Origin: Roseivivax isoporae LMG 25204
Lineage (GTDB): Bacteria; Pseudomonadota; Alphaproteobacteria; Rhodobacterales; Rhodobacteraceae
DNA: 64,000 bases
Direction of reading: 5' to 3'
Assembly: GCF_000521865.1 (NCBI RefSeq)
Contig: NZ_JAME01000001.1
Span: 1 to 64,000, forward strand
This document shows positions 8,235 through 17,188 of the stretch, in pieces. The notes under the pieces were generated by a model. It was given only the letters and a program-made list of their open reading frames with translations. It had not been told where the DNA came from and did no database searches. Position 1 is the first letter of the stretch. Every line of letters begins with the position of its first letter. The translations under genes and the position numbers were made by a program.

Positions 8235-8980
8235 GTGCCGGCCCCGAAATAGCTCTGCCGGACCGCGCTGCCGGCCAGCACGTCGGTCGCTCGCCCGTCG
8301 GCGATCTTGCGTCCCGCGTCGAGGACCGCGATCCGCTTGCAGAGCGCGGTGACGAACGTGACCTTGTGTTCGATGATGATGGCGCTGCGCCCGGGCAGGA
8401 GATGGGTCGCGACGGTCCGCGCGAGCCGGTCGGTCTCGGCCTCCGTCATGCCGGCCGCGGGTTCGTCCAGCAGGATGAGGGCGGGATCCGCGGCCAGAAC
8501 GCGGGCGATCTCGAGCTCGCGCAGTTCCATGAGGGTCAGCGCGTCGGGCATGTCGTGCGCCTTGCCCTCGAGCCCGAAGAGCGCCAGCAGGGAGAGGAGC
8601 CTCTCGCGCTCGCGGCGCCGTGCGGCGCGGGCCTGCCACAGCATCTCGATGCCGGGCGCGCGGGCGTGCCGGGCGGCGCGCAGGTTCTCGAAGACCGTCA
8701 GGCGCGTCAGCACGCGCGGGGTCTGGAAGGTGCGCGCCACGCCGAGGGTCGCGATGCGGTCGCTTGGCAGGCCGGCGATCTCGCGCCCCCCGAGCCGCAC
8801 GCTGCCGGTCTCGGGCGCGTGATGGCCGCTCACCACGTTGAGGAGGCTGGTCTTGCCCGAGCCGTTCGGGCCGATCAGGCCCAGCGCCTCGCCCCGGGCC
8901 AGCGCCAGGTCGACCCGGTCGAGCGCCGTCACGCCGCCGAACCGGCAGGTGAGGCCCGCGACCTCTAGCGCCGCAGCCAT
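8228..8980 (-). CDS. LivG-type ABC transporter ATP-binding protein (set A)
   Basis: A 250-residue LivG-like ATPase. Walker A is GPNGSGKTS, the Q-loop is ARTFQTPRVL, the signature region is LTLMELRELEIAR in place of the classical LSYGQ, Walker B is LILLDEPAAGM and the H-switch is IIEHK. The LTLMEL form of the signature helix is shared by a subgroup of HAAT ATPases, so it need not mean loss of activity. The gene overlaps livM-A by 16 bases and livF-A by seven bases, in tight translational coupling. It forms a heterodimer with the LivF-type subunit on the inner face of the LivHM channel. Confidence 0.92.
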   Translation of the reverse strand: MAAALEVAGLTCRFGGVTALDRVDLALARGEALGLIGPNGSGKTSLLNVVSGHHAPETGSVRLGGREIAGLPSDRIATLGVARTFQTPRVLTRLTVFENLRAARHARAPGIEMLWQARAARRRERERLLSLLALFGLEGKAHDMPDALTLMELRELEIARVLAADPALILLDEPAAGMTEAETDRLARTVATHLLPGRSAIIIEHKVTFVTALCKRIAVLDAGRKIADGRATDVLAGSAVRQSYFGAGTC

Positions 8981-9855
8981 GCCGCCACCCGGTGCATCAT
9001 CCGCTCGTCCAGCACGCCGCGCGGGCGCAGGATGAGCACGACCGCCACCAGACCGCCGAACACGACCATCCGGTAGCCCGCGAAGATGCGCAGCGATTCA
9101 AGCAGTCCGATGTCGATCAGCACGCCCAGGATCGGTCCGAACACGGTGCCGAGCCCGCCGATCAGCCCGTAGGCCAGCGCGTGCACCCCGGTCATCACGG
9201 AGAACTGCGCGGGTTCGACATAGGTCGCGAGATGGGCGTAGAGGGCGCCGCCCAGCGCCGCGATGCCCCCCGCGAGCGCGGCCGCAGCGATCCGCGTCCG
9301 CGCGACCGGAAGGCCCATCATCGCCGCGAGGATCGGGTCCTCGCCGACGATCCGCAGCCGCGCCATGAACCGGCCGCGGGTCAGCAGCGCCACCAGCCCG
9401 ATCACCCCCGCAAGGCAGCCCGCGATGACCAGGAGATACGCGCCGGGCGGGAGGCCCGCCTCGTAGACCCACCGGATGTCGCGGAAGCCGTTGGCGCCGT
9501 CCGGGCCGGTCGCGACGCCGCCCACGTCCCGTCGGTAGGTGAAGACGTTGAGCGTGGCCCGCACCAGTTCCGCGAAGGCGAGCGTGGCGATGGCGTAGTG
9601 CAGCCCGGACAGTCGCACCGCGGGCCACGCGACGAGCCCGCCGACCAGCGCGCCGAGGCCGATGCCGAAGGCCACGCCGAGCGCGAACGGCCATTGCCAG
9701 ACGGCCGTGGCGATGCCCGCGCCATAGGCCCCGAGGGCGAAATAGGCCTGCTGGCCGAAGCTGATCTCGCCCGCGATCAGCAGCACCCAGGCCGAGATCG
9801 CCAGGAACGAGAAGAGGGCGATGTTCGACAGGACCGAGATCGTGAAGCCGTCCAT
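8965..9855 (-). CDS. LivM-type ABC transporter permease (set A)
   Basis: A 296-residue inner-membrane permease with about eight hydrophobic segments. It has the LivM hallmarks ISFGQQAYFALGAY near residue 35 and EDPILAAMMGLPVARTR in the cytoplasmic coupling loop, followed by YGLIGGLGTVFGPILG. The start ATG at 9855 overlaps the livH-A stop (ATGA). An open frame continues further upstream but only as shadow of livH. With LivH-A it forms the translocation channel. The length is on the short side for LivM (often 300-420), matching the compact HAAT variants used for non-amino-acid substrates. Confidence 0.92.
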   Translation of the reverse strand: MDGFTISVLSNIALFSFLAISAWVLLIAGEISFGQQAYFALGAYGAGIATAVWQWPFALGVAFGIGLGALVGGLVAWPAVRLSGLHYAIATLAFAELVRATLNVFTYRRDVGGVATGPDGANGFRDIRWVYEAGLPPGAYLLVIAGCLAGVIGLVALLTRGRFMARLRIVGEDPILAAMMGLPVARTRIAAAALAGGIAALGGALYAHLATYVEPAQFSVMTGVHALAYGLIGGLGTVFGPILGVLIDIGLLESLRIFAGYRMVVFGGLVAVVLILRPRGVLDERMMHRVAAWLRR

Positions 9856-10754
9856 CAGATCCTCCGCACCGCCTCGGCGCGTGCGAGCGTGTCCTTCCGG
9901 CCGACCAGGCCCTGCGGCAGCAGGATCAGCGCCGCGAACAGCAGCGCGAAGGTGCAGATCTCGCGCCCCGAGGCGCCGAGATACCATTGTGCCTGCGCCT
10001 CGACGACGCCCAGGACCAGCCCGCCCACCAGCGCACCCCGCAGGCTGCCGAGCCCGCCGATCACCATGGCGATCAGGCCCTTCATGGTCGCCCACATCCC
10101 GAGCTTGGTGCTGATCTGCCCGTCGGTCGCGGCGATCAGGAACCCCGCCACGCCGCCGATGGCCGCCGCGAGGCCGAAGGTCAGGACCGCCACCCGCCCG
10201 ACGTCGACGCCCGAGACGCGGGCGGCATCGCGGCTGTCCGAGAGGGTGCGCACGCGGAGGCCGAAGAGCGTGCGCGTCAGCAGCCAGTGCAGCGCTGCCA
10301 CGAGGACGGCCGCGGTCAGGAACATCGCCGCGTGTTCGGGCCGCAGGAAGAACGGGCCGAGTTCGAGCATCGGCAGCGCCTCGAAGGTCGGGAAGGCATA
10401 GCTTCGCTGCGGGAAGGCGCGCGCCACGAGTTCCTCGAGCTGCATCCAGATGGCAAAGCTCGACGCCATCGAGGCGAGCGCGGCGTCGCCGCGAATCCAC
10501 GCGAACGACATCCGCTCCACGTAGGCCGAGGCGACGACCGCGCCGGCAACGGTGGCCGCGAAGATCGGGATCATCCCGGCCGCCCATTGACCGTGCAGCC
10601 ATGCGCCCGCGAAGATGCCGACGAGGATCGACGATCCGAACGCCATGTTCAGCCGCCGCATCACCCCGAAGATCAGCGTGAAGCCCAGGGCGAGGAGGCC
10701 ATAGGCCGAACCGATGGCGAGGCCGTCCAGCATGTTCTGAACGAGGTCGATCAT
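9855..10754 (-). CDS. LivH-type ABC transporter permease (set A)
   Basis: A 299-residue membrane protein of the LivH family. The N-terminus (NMLDGLAIGSAYGLLALGFTLIFGV) and the following NMAFGSSILVG motif are diagnostic. The EAA-like loop is RDAARVSGVDVGRV, and the last third carries IGGLGSLRGALVGG. About eight transmembrane helices are predicted by hydrophobicity. It begins 16 bases after the stop of the set B LivF gene, so set A appears to be read from the same message as set B. No separate binding protein accompanies this set. Confidence 0.93.
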   Translation of the reverse strand: MIDLVQNMLDGLAIGSAYGLLALGFTLIFGVMRRLNMAFGSSILVGIFAGAWLHGQWAAGMIPIFAATVAGAVVASAYVERMSFAWIRGDAALASMASSFAIWMQLEELVARAFPQRSYAFPTFEALPMLELGPFFLRPEHAAMFLTAAVLVAALHWLLTRTLFGLRVRTLSDSRDAARVSGVDVGRVAVLTFGLAAAIGGVAGFLIAATDGQISTKLGMWATMKGLIAMVIGGLGSLRGALVGGLVLGVVEAQAQWYLGASGREICTFALLFAALILLPQGLVGRKDTLARAEAVRRI

Positions 10755-10770
10755 CGGCCCGGCCCGGGTC

Positions 10771-11482
<712 letters not shown>

Positions 11483-11490
<8 letters not shown>

Positions 11491-12250
11491 GGATCAGCTC
11501 CTCGTCCTTGTGCTTGCTGCCGAGATAGGCGGCCCGCACGTCCGCATTGGCCTGCACCTCGGCGGGCGAGCCCTCGGCGATCTTGCGGCCGAAGTTCAGC
11601 ACCGCGACCCGGTCGGAGATGCCCATCACCAGCTCCATCATGTGCTCGATCAGCAGGACGGTGACGCCGCGGTCGCGCGTTTCGCGGATCCGCTCGGCGA
11701 GGATCTGGCCGTCCTCGCGGCTCGCCCCGGCGGCCGGCTCGTCGAGCAGCAGGACACGCGGCCGCGAGGCCAGCGCGCGTGCCATCTCCAGCCGGCGCAT
11801 CTCTCCGAAGGACAGGGCAGAGGCCTGCACGTCGCGCTTGGAGTGGAGCCGCGAGAACTTCAGCAGCTCCCCGATCTCGGGGGAGTGCTCGCCGCCGGCC
11901 CTGAACCAGCGTCCGAGGAAATGCGCCCGGCGTTGCTCGTGTCCGTTCTGCGCGACCCAGAGGTTCTCGGCCACGGTCAGGTTGCCGAAGAGCCGGATGT
12001 TCTGGAAGGTCCGCGCCACCCCCATGGCGGTCCGCTCGTGCTGCGCCATGGCCGTCAGGTCGCGGCCGTCGAGCCTGACCGTCCCGGTCGTGGGGGTGTA
12101 GAGGCCGGTGATGAGGTTGATCGTGGTCGACTTGCCGGACCCGTTGGGACCGATCAGGCCGAAGATCTCGCCTTCCTTGAGCGTCAGGCTGATGCCGTCG
12201 ACCGCGCGCACGCCGCCGAAATGCTTGGAGAGGGAGTCCAGCGCAAGCAT
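11483..12250 (-). CDS. LivG-type ABC transporter ATP-binding protein (set B)
   Basis: A 255-residue ATPase. Walker A is GPNGSGKST, the Q-loop ARTFQNIRLFGNLTV, the signature LSFGEMRRLEMARAL, Walker B VLLLDEPAAGAS and the H-loop LIEHMMELV. The loop after the Q-loop is longer than in LivG-A (HFLGRWFRAGGEHS). ATG 12250 overlaps the set B livM stop (ATGA), which fixes the start; upstream open frame is shadow of livM and livH. It pairs with LivF-B under the LivHM-B channel. Confidence 0.94.
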
Positions 12251-13182
12251 CACTTCGCCTCCTTCGTGGACAGGGGATCGGAGGGCCGCGCCGGACCGGC
12301 GCCGAAGAGGTTCTTGAGCCGCGGCGCATGCTCGCCGAGAAGCCCGTGCGGCCGGAGGTTCATCGCCAGCACGATCAGCGCGCCGAAGAGCAGCGAGCGC
12401 CATTCGCCCATGAAGCGCAGGCCCTCGATCAGGAACCCCTGGATGAACAGCACCGCGATCAGCGTGCCGAAGACCGAGCCGAGCCCGCCGAGGATCGGGT
12501 AGGCGATCGCGAAGGTGGCCAGCAGGACCCCGAAGACGCCGTGCTCGATGTGGGTCACGGTATGGGCGTAGATGCCGCCGCCAAGCCCGGCGATGAAGCC
12601 GCCCGCGGTCATCGCCCCGACCTTCACCGCAGTGAGATTGAGCCCGATCGACTGCGCCGCGGTCTCGTCGTGCCCCACGGCGCGCAGGACGGCGCCGGCG
12701 CGGGTGCGGTCCATCCACCAGAGCGCGCCCATCACGACGACCACGACGAACCAGATGAAGACCGTGACGTGCCAGACCTCCCAGCCGTTCTCGGGGAAGT
12801 AGCGGATCGAGCGGAAGCCCTCGGCGCCGTTCGGTCCCACGCGATCGCCGTTCCGCTCCACCTGCCAGGTGAGGTTGAAGAAGAACAGCCGCACCATCTC
12901 GCCGAAGGCGAGGGTGGCGACCACCAGCATCAGGCCCTTCACGCGCAGCGCCGGAAAGCCCACGATGCAGGCGATGGCCGCGCTGACGAGGCCCGCGATC
13001 ACGATGGCGGGCAGGATGTGCAGCCCGAACATCGCCGTCATGGCCCCGGCAGTGTAGGCGCCGATGGCGTAGAAGCCGGCCTGCGCCATGCTGACCTGCC
13101 CGGTCAGGAGGACGACATAGGCGGAAAGGCCCAGCAGCGTGTGGACGCCGAAGATCTGGGCGAGCCCGAGGTAGAAATCCAT
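12250..13182 (-). CDS. LivM-type ABC transporter permease (set B)
   Basis: A 310-residue permease with about eight to nine hydrophobic helices. It shows the LivM motifs VSMAQAGFYAIGAYT near residue 32 and VGHDETAAQSIGLN in the coupling loop, then PILGGLGSVFGT. The charged C-terminal tail ends in PLSTKEAK. It lies 12 bases downstream of livH-B. It shares the family fold with LivM-A but little close identity. HAAT systems of this layout commonly carry amino acids, short-chain amides or aromatic acids across the inner membrane. Confidence 0.94.
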   Translation of the reverse strand: MDFYLGLAQIFGVHTLLGLSAYVVLLTGQVSMAQAGFYAIGAYTAGAMTAMFGLHILPAIVIAGLVSAAIACIVGFPALRVKGLMLVVATLAFGEMVRLFFFNLTWQVERNGDRVGPNGAEGFRSIRYFPENGWEVWHVTVFIWFVVVVVMGALWWMDRTRAGAVLRAVGHDETAAQSIGLNLTAVKVGAMTAGGFIAGLGGGIYAHTVTHIEHGVFGVLLATFAIAYPILGGLGSVFGTLIAVLFIQGFLIEGLRFMGEWRSLLFGALIVLAMNLRPHGLLGEHAPRLKNLFGAGPARPSDPLSTKEAK

Positions 13183-13194
13183 CGTGGCCTCCGG

Positions 13195-14085
13195 TCAGTC
13201 GCGGCCTGCGGTCGAGCCGAAGAGGCCGCCGGGACGCAGGGTGAGAAAGAGGAAGAGCAGCAGCATCACGTAGATGTCGCGCTCGGTCACGCCGCGCAGC
13301 ATGAGGAACACGTTCTCCGCCGCGCCGACGAGCAGCCCGCCGATGATCGCGCCAGGGATCGAACCGAGCCCGCCGATGACCACGGCGATCAGCCCCTTCA
13401 CCGTCAGGCCCATAGCGATGATCGGCGAAAGCACGCCCACCGCGGCCGCGGTCATCGCGCCGGCGATGCCGCCCAGGATCCCGGCAAGGCCGAAGGTCAG
13501 CAGGTTCACCCGGGTCGGGTCGATGCCGCAGAGCGCGGCCGCGCGGGGCTGCTGGCTGACGGCACGCGTGGCGAGCCCGAGCGGCGTGCGGTAGAGCAGC
13601 CAGAACAGCACAGCCATCGCCACCACGCAGATGAAGAAGACGAACAGCAGGTCTCCGCGCACCCAGATGTCGCCGAGCTCGATGGTCGCCTCGCGGAACA
13701 CCGACGGGTAGGGCAGGGGCATGCCGTGGCTCGCATGGATCACCACCTCGTCGATGAAGAGCAGCATGCCGACCGATGCCAGCAGGGACGCCATCGGGTA
13801 GTGCGTGGGCGTGAAGCGGAAGCAGCAGTAGTAGACGACGATCCCGATGGCGCCCGAGCCCAGCGCCGAGAGCAGGAACACCACCGGCGGCGGCGCGTCG
13901 AAGGCGAAGGTGGCCGCGACCCCGATATAGGTCCCGGCCAGGGCGGCCGCGCCGTAGGCGAGGTTCAGCTTGCGCATCACGCCGAAGATCAGCGTGAAGC
14001 CGATGCCGATCAGCGCGTAGGTCGTCCCGAACAGCAGCCCGTCGAGGAGCGACTGCACGAAGTCGATGATGAGGAAATAGTCCAT
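13195..14085 (-). CDS. LivH-type ABC transporter permease (set B)
   Basis: A 296-residue permease. The N-terminal helix SLLDGLLFGTTYALIGIGF, the motif NLAYGAAALAGTYIG and the loop PRAAALCGIDPTRVN identify LivH. The end FLTLRPGGLFGSTAGRD is typical of the family. It is the first membrane gene after the binding-protein gene and is separated from it by a 103-base spacer with a perfect stem-loop (14153-14182). That spacer probably lowers expression of the membrane genes relative to the binding protein. Confidence 0.94.
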   Translation of the reverse strand: MDYFLIIDFVQSLLDGLLFGTTYALIGIGFTLIFGVMRKLNLAYGAAALAGTYIGVAATFAFDAPPPVVFLLSALGSGAIGIVVYYCCFRFTPTHYPMASLLASVGMLLFIDEVVIHASHGMPLPYPSVFREATIELGDIWVRGDLLFVFFICVVAMAVLFWLLYRTPLGLATRAVSQQPRAAALCGIDPTRVNLLTFGLAGILGGIAGAMTAAAVGVLSPIIAMGLTVKGLIAVVIGGLGSIPGAIIGGLLVGAAENVFLMLRGVTERDIYVMLLLFLFLTLRPGGLFGSTAGRD

Positions 14086-14152
14086 GACGGGGCTGCCTCG
14101 AAGTCATCCGGCATCGCCGCCGGGGGCGGCTGGGCCGTGGAAATGTCGGGAA

Positions 14153-14182
14153 GGGGCGCGCCTGACCGGGCGGGCGCGCCCC
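14153..14182 (-). terminator. Perfect 10-bp stem-loop between binding-protein and permease genes
   Basis: Arms GGGGCGCGCC (14153-14162) and GGCGCGCCCC (14173-14182) enclose a 10-base loop. It starts just six bases after the binding-protein stop. There is no clear T-run, so partial termination or protection of the upstream message is more likely than full termination. This is the standard arrangement for producing excess periplasmic binding protein. Confidence 0.6.
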
Positions 14183-14188
14183 GCAGGA

Positions 14189-15388
14189 TCAGCTGCCGGG
14201 GTTGTGCAGGACTTCCCAGCCGCCATCGCGGGCATGGACGAAGACGTAGGGCTTCACCGCCTCGCCGTCGGGCATGCGCTGGTTGGTGCCGAGCAGCCCG
14301 GGCGCGCTTTCCATCGCGGCCAGCCCGTCGCGGATCTTGCGGCGGTCCTCCTCGAGCGATTCCGCGGTGCCCTCGACGCCGACCTGTTCGATCACGTCCT
14401 TGAGGATCATCGCGTTCTCCCAGGCCGATGCGCTGTGCAGGTCCATCTGCCCGCCTTCGGCGACGACGGCTTCGGCGGCTGCCCGGGCCTCGTCGTTGAC
14501 CGGGGCGAAGCTCGTGGGGATGGTCAGGCCCTCGGCCTCGGTCGCGCAGCCGGACAGCGTCTCGAGGCTCGAGGACGAGGTCAGGCCCACGAGGACCTCG
14601 GGCTCCACGCGCTGGCGCGCCATCTCGCGCAGGACGCCGCAGGTGGTGAAGGGATGCGCCGAGATCGCGACGATGTCCGGCTCGGCCCGGCGCATGCCGC
14701 GCACCTGGTTCGAGAAGTTGGTGTCAGAGAGCAGCCACTGCGCCTCGCCCACGAGTTCGAAGCCGTGCTTGTCCGCGGCGGTCTTCATCACGTCGTACCA
14801 GGAGGCGCGGGAATGGGCGAAATCCTCTTCCACGCCGCCGAAGATGGTGGTGGCGTCGGGATGTGTCTCGCGCAGCCAGCCGAAGAGCTCGTCGTACATC
14901 GCCGCCTCGGACGGCGTGTTGCGGAAGACCCAGTCCGAGATGCCGGCGAGCCCGCCCTTGATCGCCACGTCGGTGAAGACCGGGAACTGGAGGCCGGTGT
15001 CGCTCTCGTCGTCGACCCGCGCCTGCATGATGCCGAAAAGCGGCTCTGCCACGTTCGAGCAGGTGGGGCCGATGGCGACCAGCGCATCGGTCGAGGCGAT
15101 GCGCCGCAGGACCGAGATGCCTTCCTCGGCATTGCAGCGGTCGTCGTAGTACTCGGTGACGATGCGGGCCTGCGAGCCGTCGGCGAGCGTGACGCCCCCT
15201 TCGGCGTTGATCTTCTCGAACGCCGCGGACATCGCCGCGGTCGAGTTCTGGCCGAAGATGCCGACCACGCCCGAAGAGGCGCCGAATCCGACGATGCGGA
15301 TGGTCTTGTCCTGCGCCGCGGCCGCGGTGGCCAGCGCCAGGGACGACGCTCCGACCAGCCCGGCCGCCACTAGTGCTTTGAGTTTCAT
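14189..15388 (-). CDS. LivK-type periplasmic substrate-binding protein
   Basis: A 399-residue type I periplasmic binding protein. The signal peptide covers residues 1-25 (hydrophobic VAAGLVGASSLALATAAAAQ). The mature part opens with IRIVGFGASSGVVGIFGQNS, and the segment FEKINAEGGV and the paired Cys (DDRCNAEEG, GPTCSNVAE) resemble LivK/AmiC-like receptors. It is the only binding protein for the two permease/ATPase sets downstream. It is the promoter-proximal gene of the operon, with a 368-base divergent spacer upstream. The ligand is unknown. Divergent aldehyde dehydrogenases and SDR suggest an alcohol, aldehyde or acid that enters catabolism there. Confidence 0.92.
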   Translation of the reverse strand: MKLKALVAAGLVGASSLALATAAAAQDKTIRIVGFGASSGVVGIFGQNSTAAMSAAFEKINAEGGVTLADGSQARIVTEYYDDRCNAEEGISVLRRIASTDALVAIGPTCSNVAEPLFGIMQARVDDESDTGLQFPVFTDVAIKGGLAGISDWVFRNTPSEAAMYDELFGWLRETHPDATTIFGGVEEDFAHSRASWYDVMKTAADKHGFELVGEAQWLLSDTNFSNQVRGMRRAEPDIVAISAHPFTTCGVLREMARQRVEPEVLVGLTSSSSLETLSGCATEAEGLTIPTSFAPVNDEARAAAEAVVAEGGQMDLHSASAWENAMILKDVIEQVGVEGTAESLEEDRRKIRDGLAAMESAPGLLGTNQRMPDGEAVKPYVFVHARDGGWEVLHNPGS

Positions 15389-15756
15389 GTTTCTCCTCCA
15401 GGTGACTTCCGTGGGCCGGCGTCGCGATGGGGATGACCCTCGCGCCTCCGCCGCCGACCTGCGGGCAAAGGCTGCCCGACTCGCTGTGGTCGCCGTAAAT
15501 AGCGTTTTGCCATCGCCCCTAGAGGATTCCGCTATATCCCCTGCCGAACGCCCGGCCGTGGCGCCCGGAACCGACCTGCGCAGCGCCGCAATCCGTTGCA
15601 GGACCGCGGGAAAAGCCGTTCCGGCCGGGATGGATGCAAGGCACCGCGGCCGTGGTATATCGCAATCCTATTGCCCGTAGAGCGCGTTCATATTTGTTAC
15701 AGCCGCCGGCTTCCGGTGATCTGCGGGGCAACGACAATGCGTGTGGAGGTGACGCG
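15389..15756. promoter_or_regulatory. Divergent promoter region, Liv-type operon versus SDR-GST-ALDH operon
   Basis: These 368 bases carry no convincing gene. The stretch 15500-15540 is AT-richer than its surroundings and includes TTGCCA (15507-15512) followed 18 bases later by GCTATA, a possible plus-strand promoter. A second AT-rich patch at 15685-15702 (TTCATATTTGTTACA) lies about 55 bases before the SDR start. An ideal GGAGGTGA ribosome site at 15745-15752 precedes the ATG at 15757. No regulator gene is adjacent. Promoter assignment is tentative. Confidence 0.4.
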
Positions 15757-16554
15757 ATGGCTGACCGTCTCAGGGACAAGGTGGTCTTCTTCTCCGGCGC
15801 CGGCTCGATCGGGCCGGGCTGGGGCAACGGCAAGGCTGCCGCGGTGGCGATGGCGCGCGAGGGCGCGAAGGTCTTCGCGCTCGACGTGAACCCCGATGCG
15901 GTGGAGGAGACCGCGCAGATCATCCGGGACGAGGGCGGAACGGTCGAGACCGCCGTCTGCGACGTCTCCAGGGGCGACGAGGTCGAGGCCGCGGTCCGGA
16001 AGTGCATGGACACCTTCGGCCGCATCGACGTGCTCGACAACAACGTGGGCATCATCGACCCCGGCGGTCCCGAGGAGCTCACCGAGGCGCAGTGGGACCG
16101 GCTGATGGCGATCAACGTCAAGTCGATCTACCTCACCTGCCGGAACATCCTGCCGATCATGACCGCGCAGGGCGGCGGGTCGATCATCAACATCTCGTCC
16201 ATCGCCTCGACCCACAGCCTCGGCTACAGCTGCATCAGCTACTCGGCCTCGAAGGGCGCGGTGAACGCCTTCACCCGCGACATCGCGCTGAACTACGGGC
16301 CGAAGGGCGTGCGCTGCAACTCGATCCTGCCGGGCCTGATGAACACGCCGCTCATCCACAAGGGAAACGTCACGGGCGTCTACGGCTCCACCGAAAAGAT
16401 GGTGGCGGCGCGCGACGCGCTGGTGCCGCTCGGCAAGATGGGCGACGGCTGGGACGTCGCCTGGGCGTCGGTGTTCCTGGCCTCCGACGAGGCCAAGCAC
16501 ATCACCGGCATCGAACTCGTCGTCGACGGCGGCATCACGCTGAAGGTGAAGTGA
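15757..16554 (+). CDS. SDR-family oxidoreductase
   Basis: A 265-residue short-chain dehydrogenase. The cofactor loop is an unusual glycine-rich GAGSIGPGWGNG instead of TGxxxGIG. The Asp in ALDVN after strand two favours NAD. The NNAG motif reads DNNVG, and the catalytic Ser-Tyr-Lys is in SSIASTH and YSASK. The ATG at 15757 has a perfect GGAGGTGA site 5 bases upstream; an open frame continues further 5' but has no such signal. It is the first gene of a plus-strand operon with a GST and two aldehyde dehydrogenases, so alcohol-to-aldehyde oxidation upstream of those enzymes is a sensible inference. Confidence 0.92.
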   Translation: MADRLRDKVVFFSGAGSIGPGWGNGKAAAVAMAREGAKVFALDVNPDAVEETAQIIRDEGGTVETAVCDVSRGDEVEAAVRKCMDTFGRIDVLDNNVGIIDPGGPEELTEAQWDRLMAINVKSIYLTCRNILPIMTAQGGGSIINISSIASTHSLGYSCISYSASKGAVNAFTRDIALNYGPKGVRCNSILPGLMNTPLIHKGNVTGVYGSTEKMVAARDALVPLGKMGDGWDVAWASVFLASDEAKHITGIELVVDGGITLKVK

Positions 16555-16556
16555 CC

Positions 16557-17153
16557 ATGCATCTCTACGTCAACACCACCTCGCCCTTCGTCCGTCTCGT
16601 CCGGCTGGCCATCGAGGAAAAGGGGCTGTCGGACCGGGTCGAGCTCGAGATCGTCGATCCCTGGAAGGACCCGGACGCGTTCCTCGAGGCCAACCCGGCG
16701 GGCCGGGTGCCGGTCCTGACCACCGACGACGGCCATGTCATCGCCGAGGCGCACCTCATTCTGCGGTATCTCGACGAGATCGCGGCGCCGTCGATCTACC
16801 CGGCAGAGGATCTGGCGCGGACCCTCGCCATCGCTGCGCCGGCGCTGGGCGCGACCGAGGCCGCCACCGCGATCATCATCGGGCGCAAGTCCAGCGACGG
16901 TTTCGACACCGACATGGTGGGCTCGAAGCGCTACCGCACCATGGCCGAGGGGCTGGCGCGTCTCGACGCCCACCTGCCGCGCGACTTCGACGACCGGCCG
17001 GACATTGCCAACTTCGCCGCGGTCACGGCGCTCGACTACATCGTGTTCCGCTTCACCGACCGCGACTGGCTGGCCGACCTGCCGAACCTGCGCGCCTGGC
17101 GCGAGCGGCAGAAGGGCCGCCCGTCGCTCGAAGCGACCATGCCCTACATCTGA
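16557..17153 (+). CDS. Glutathione S-transferase family protein
   Basis: A 198-residue GST. The thioredoxin fold opens with LYVNTTSPFVRLVRLAIEEKGL, where Ser8 is the likely glutathione-activating residue. ANPAGRVPVL contains the cis-proline and DGHVIAEAHLIL the gamma-Glu contact. The C-terminal helical domain covers residues 85-195. Two bases separate it from the SDR stop, so translation is coupled. GSTs in catabolic operons can be isomerases or remove toxic electrophiles; here detoxification of an aldehyde or epoxide intermediate is possible but unproven. A second, different GST is encoded at 5027-5974 in the neighbouring catabolic set. Confidence 0.9.
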   Translation: MHLYVNTTSPFVRLVRLAIEEKGLSDRVELEIVDPWKDPDAFLEANPAGRVPVLTTDDGHVIAEAHLILRYLDEIAAPSIYPAEDLARTLAIAAPALGATEAATAIIIGRKSSDGFDTDMVGSKRYRTMAEGLARLDAHLPRDFDDRPDIANFAAVTALDYIVFRFTDRDWLADLPNLRAWRERQKGRPSLEATMPYI

Positions 17154-17188
17154 CCGCGCCGCGCGGTCCCGAAATACCGGAGCCTCCC

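Noticed and set aside
12328-14403. Plus-strand open frame of about 690 codons opposite livH/livM
   Set aside because: Composition dominated by His, Asp, Glu, Arg and Gln with no hydrophobic core. It is a shadow of the permease genes.
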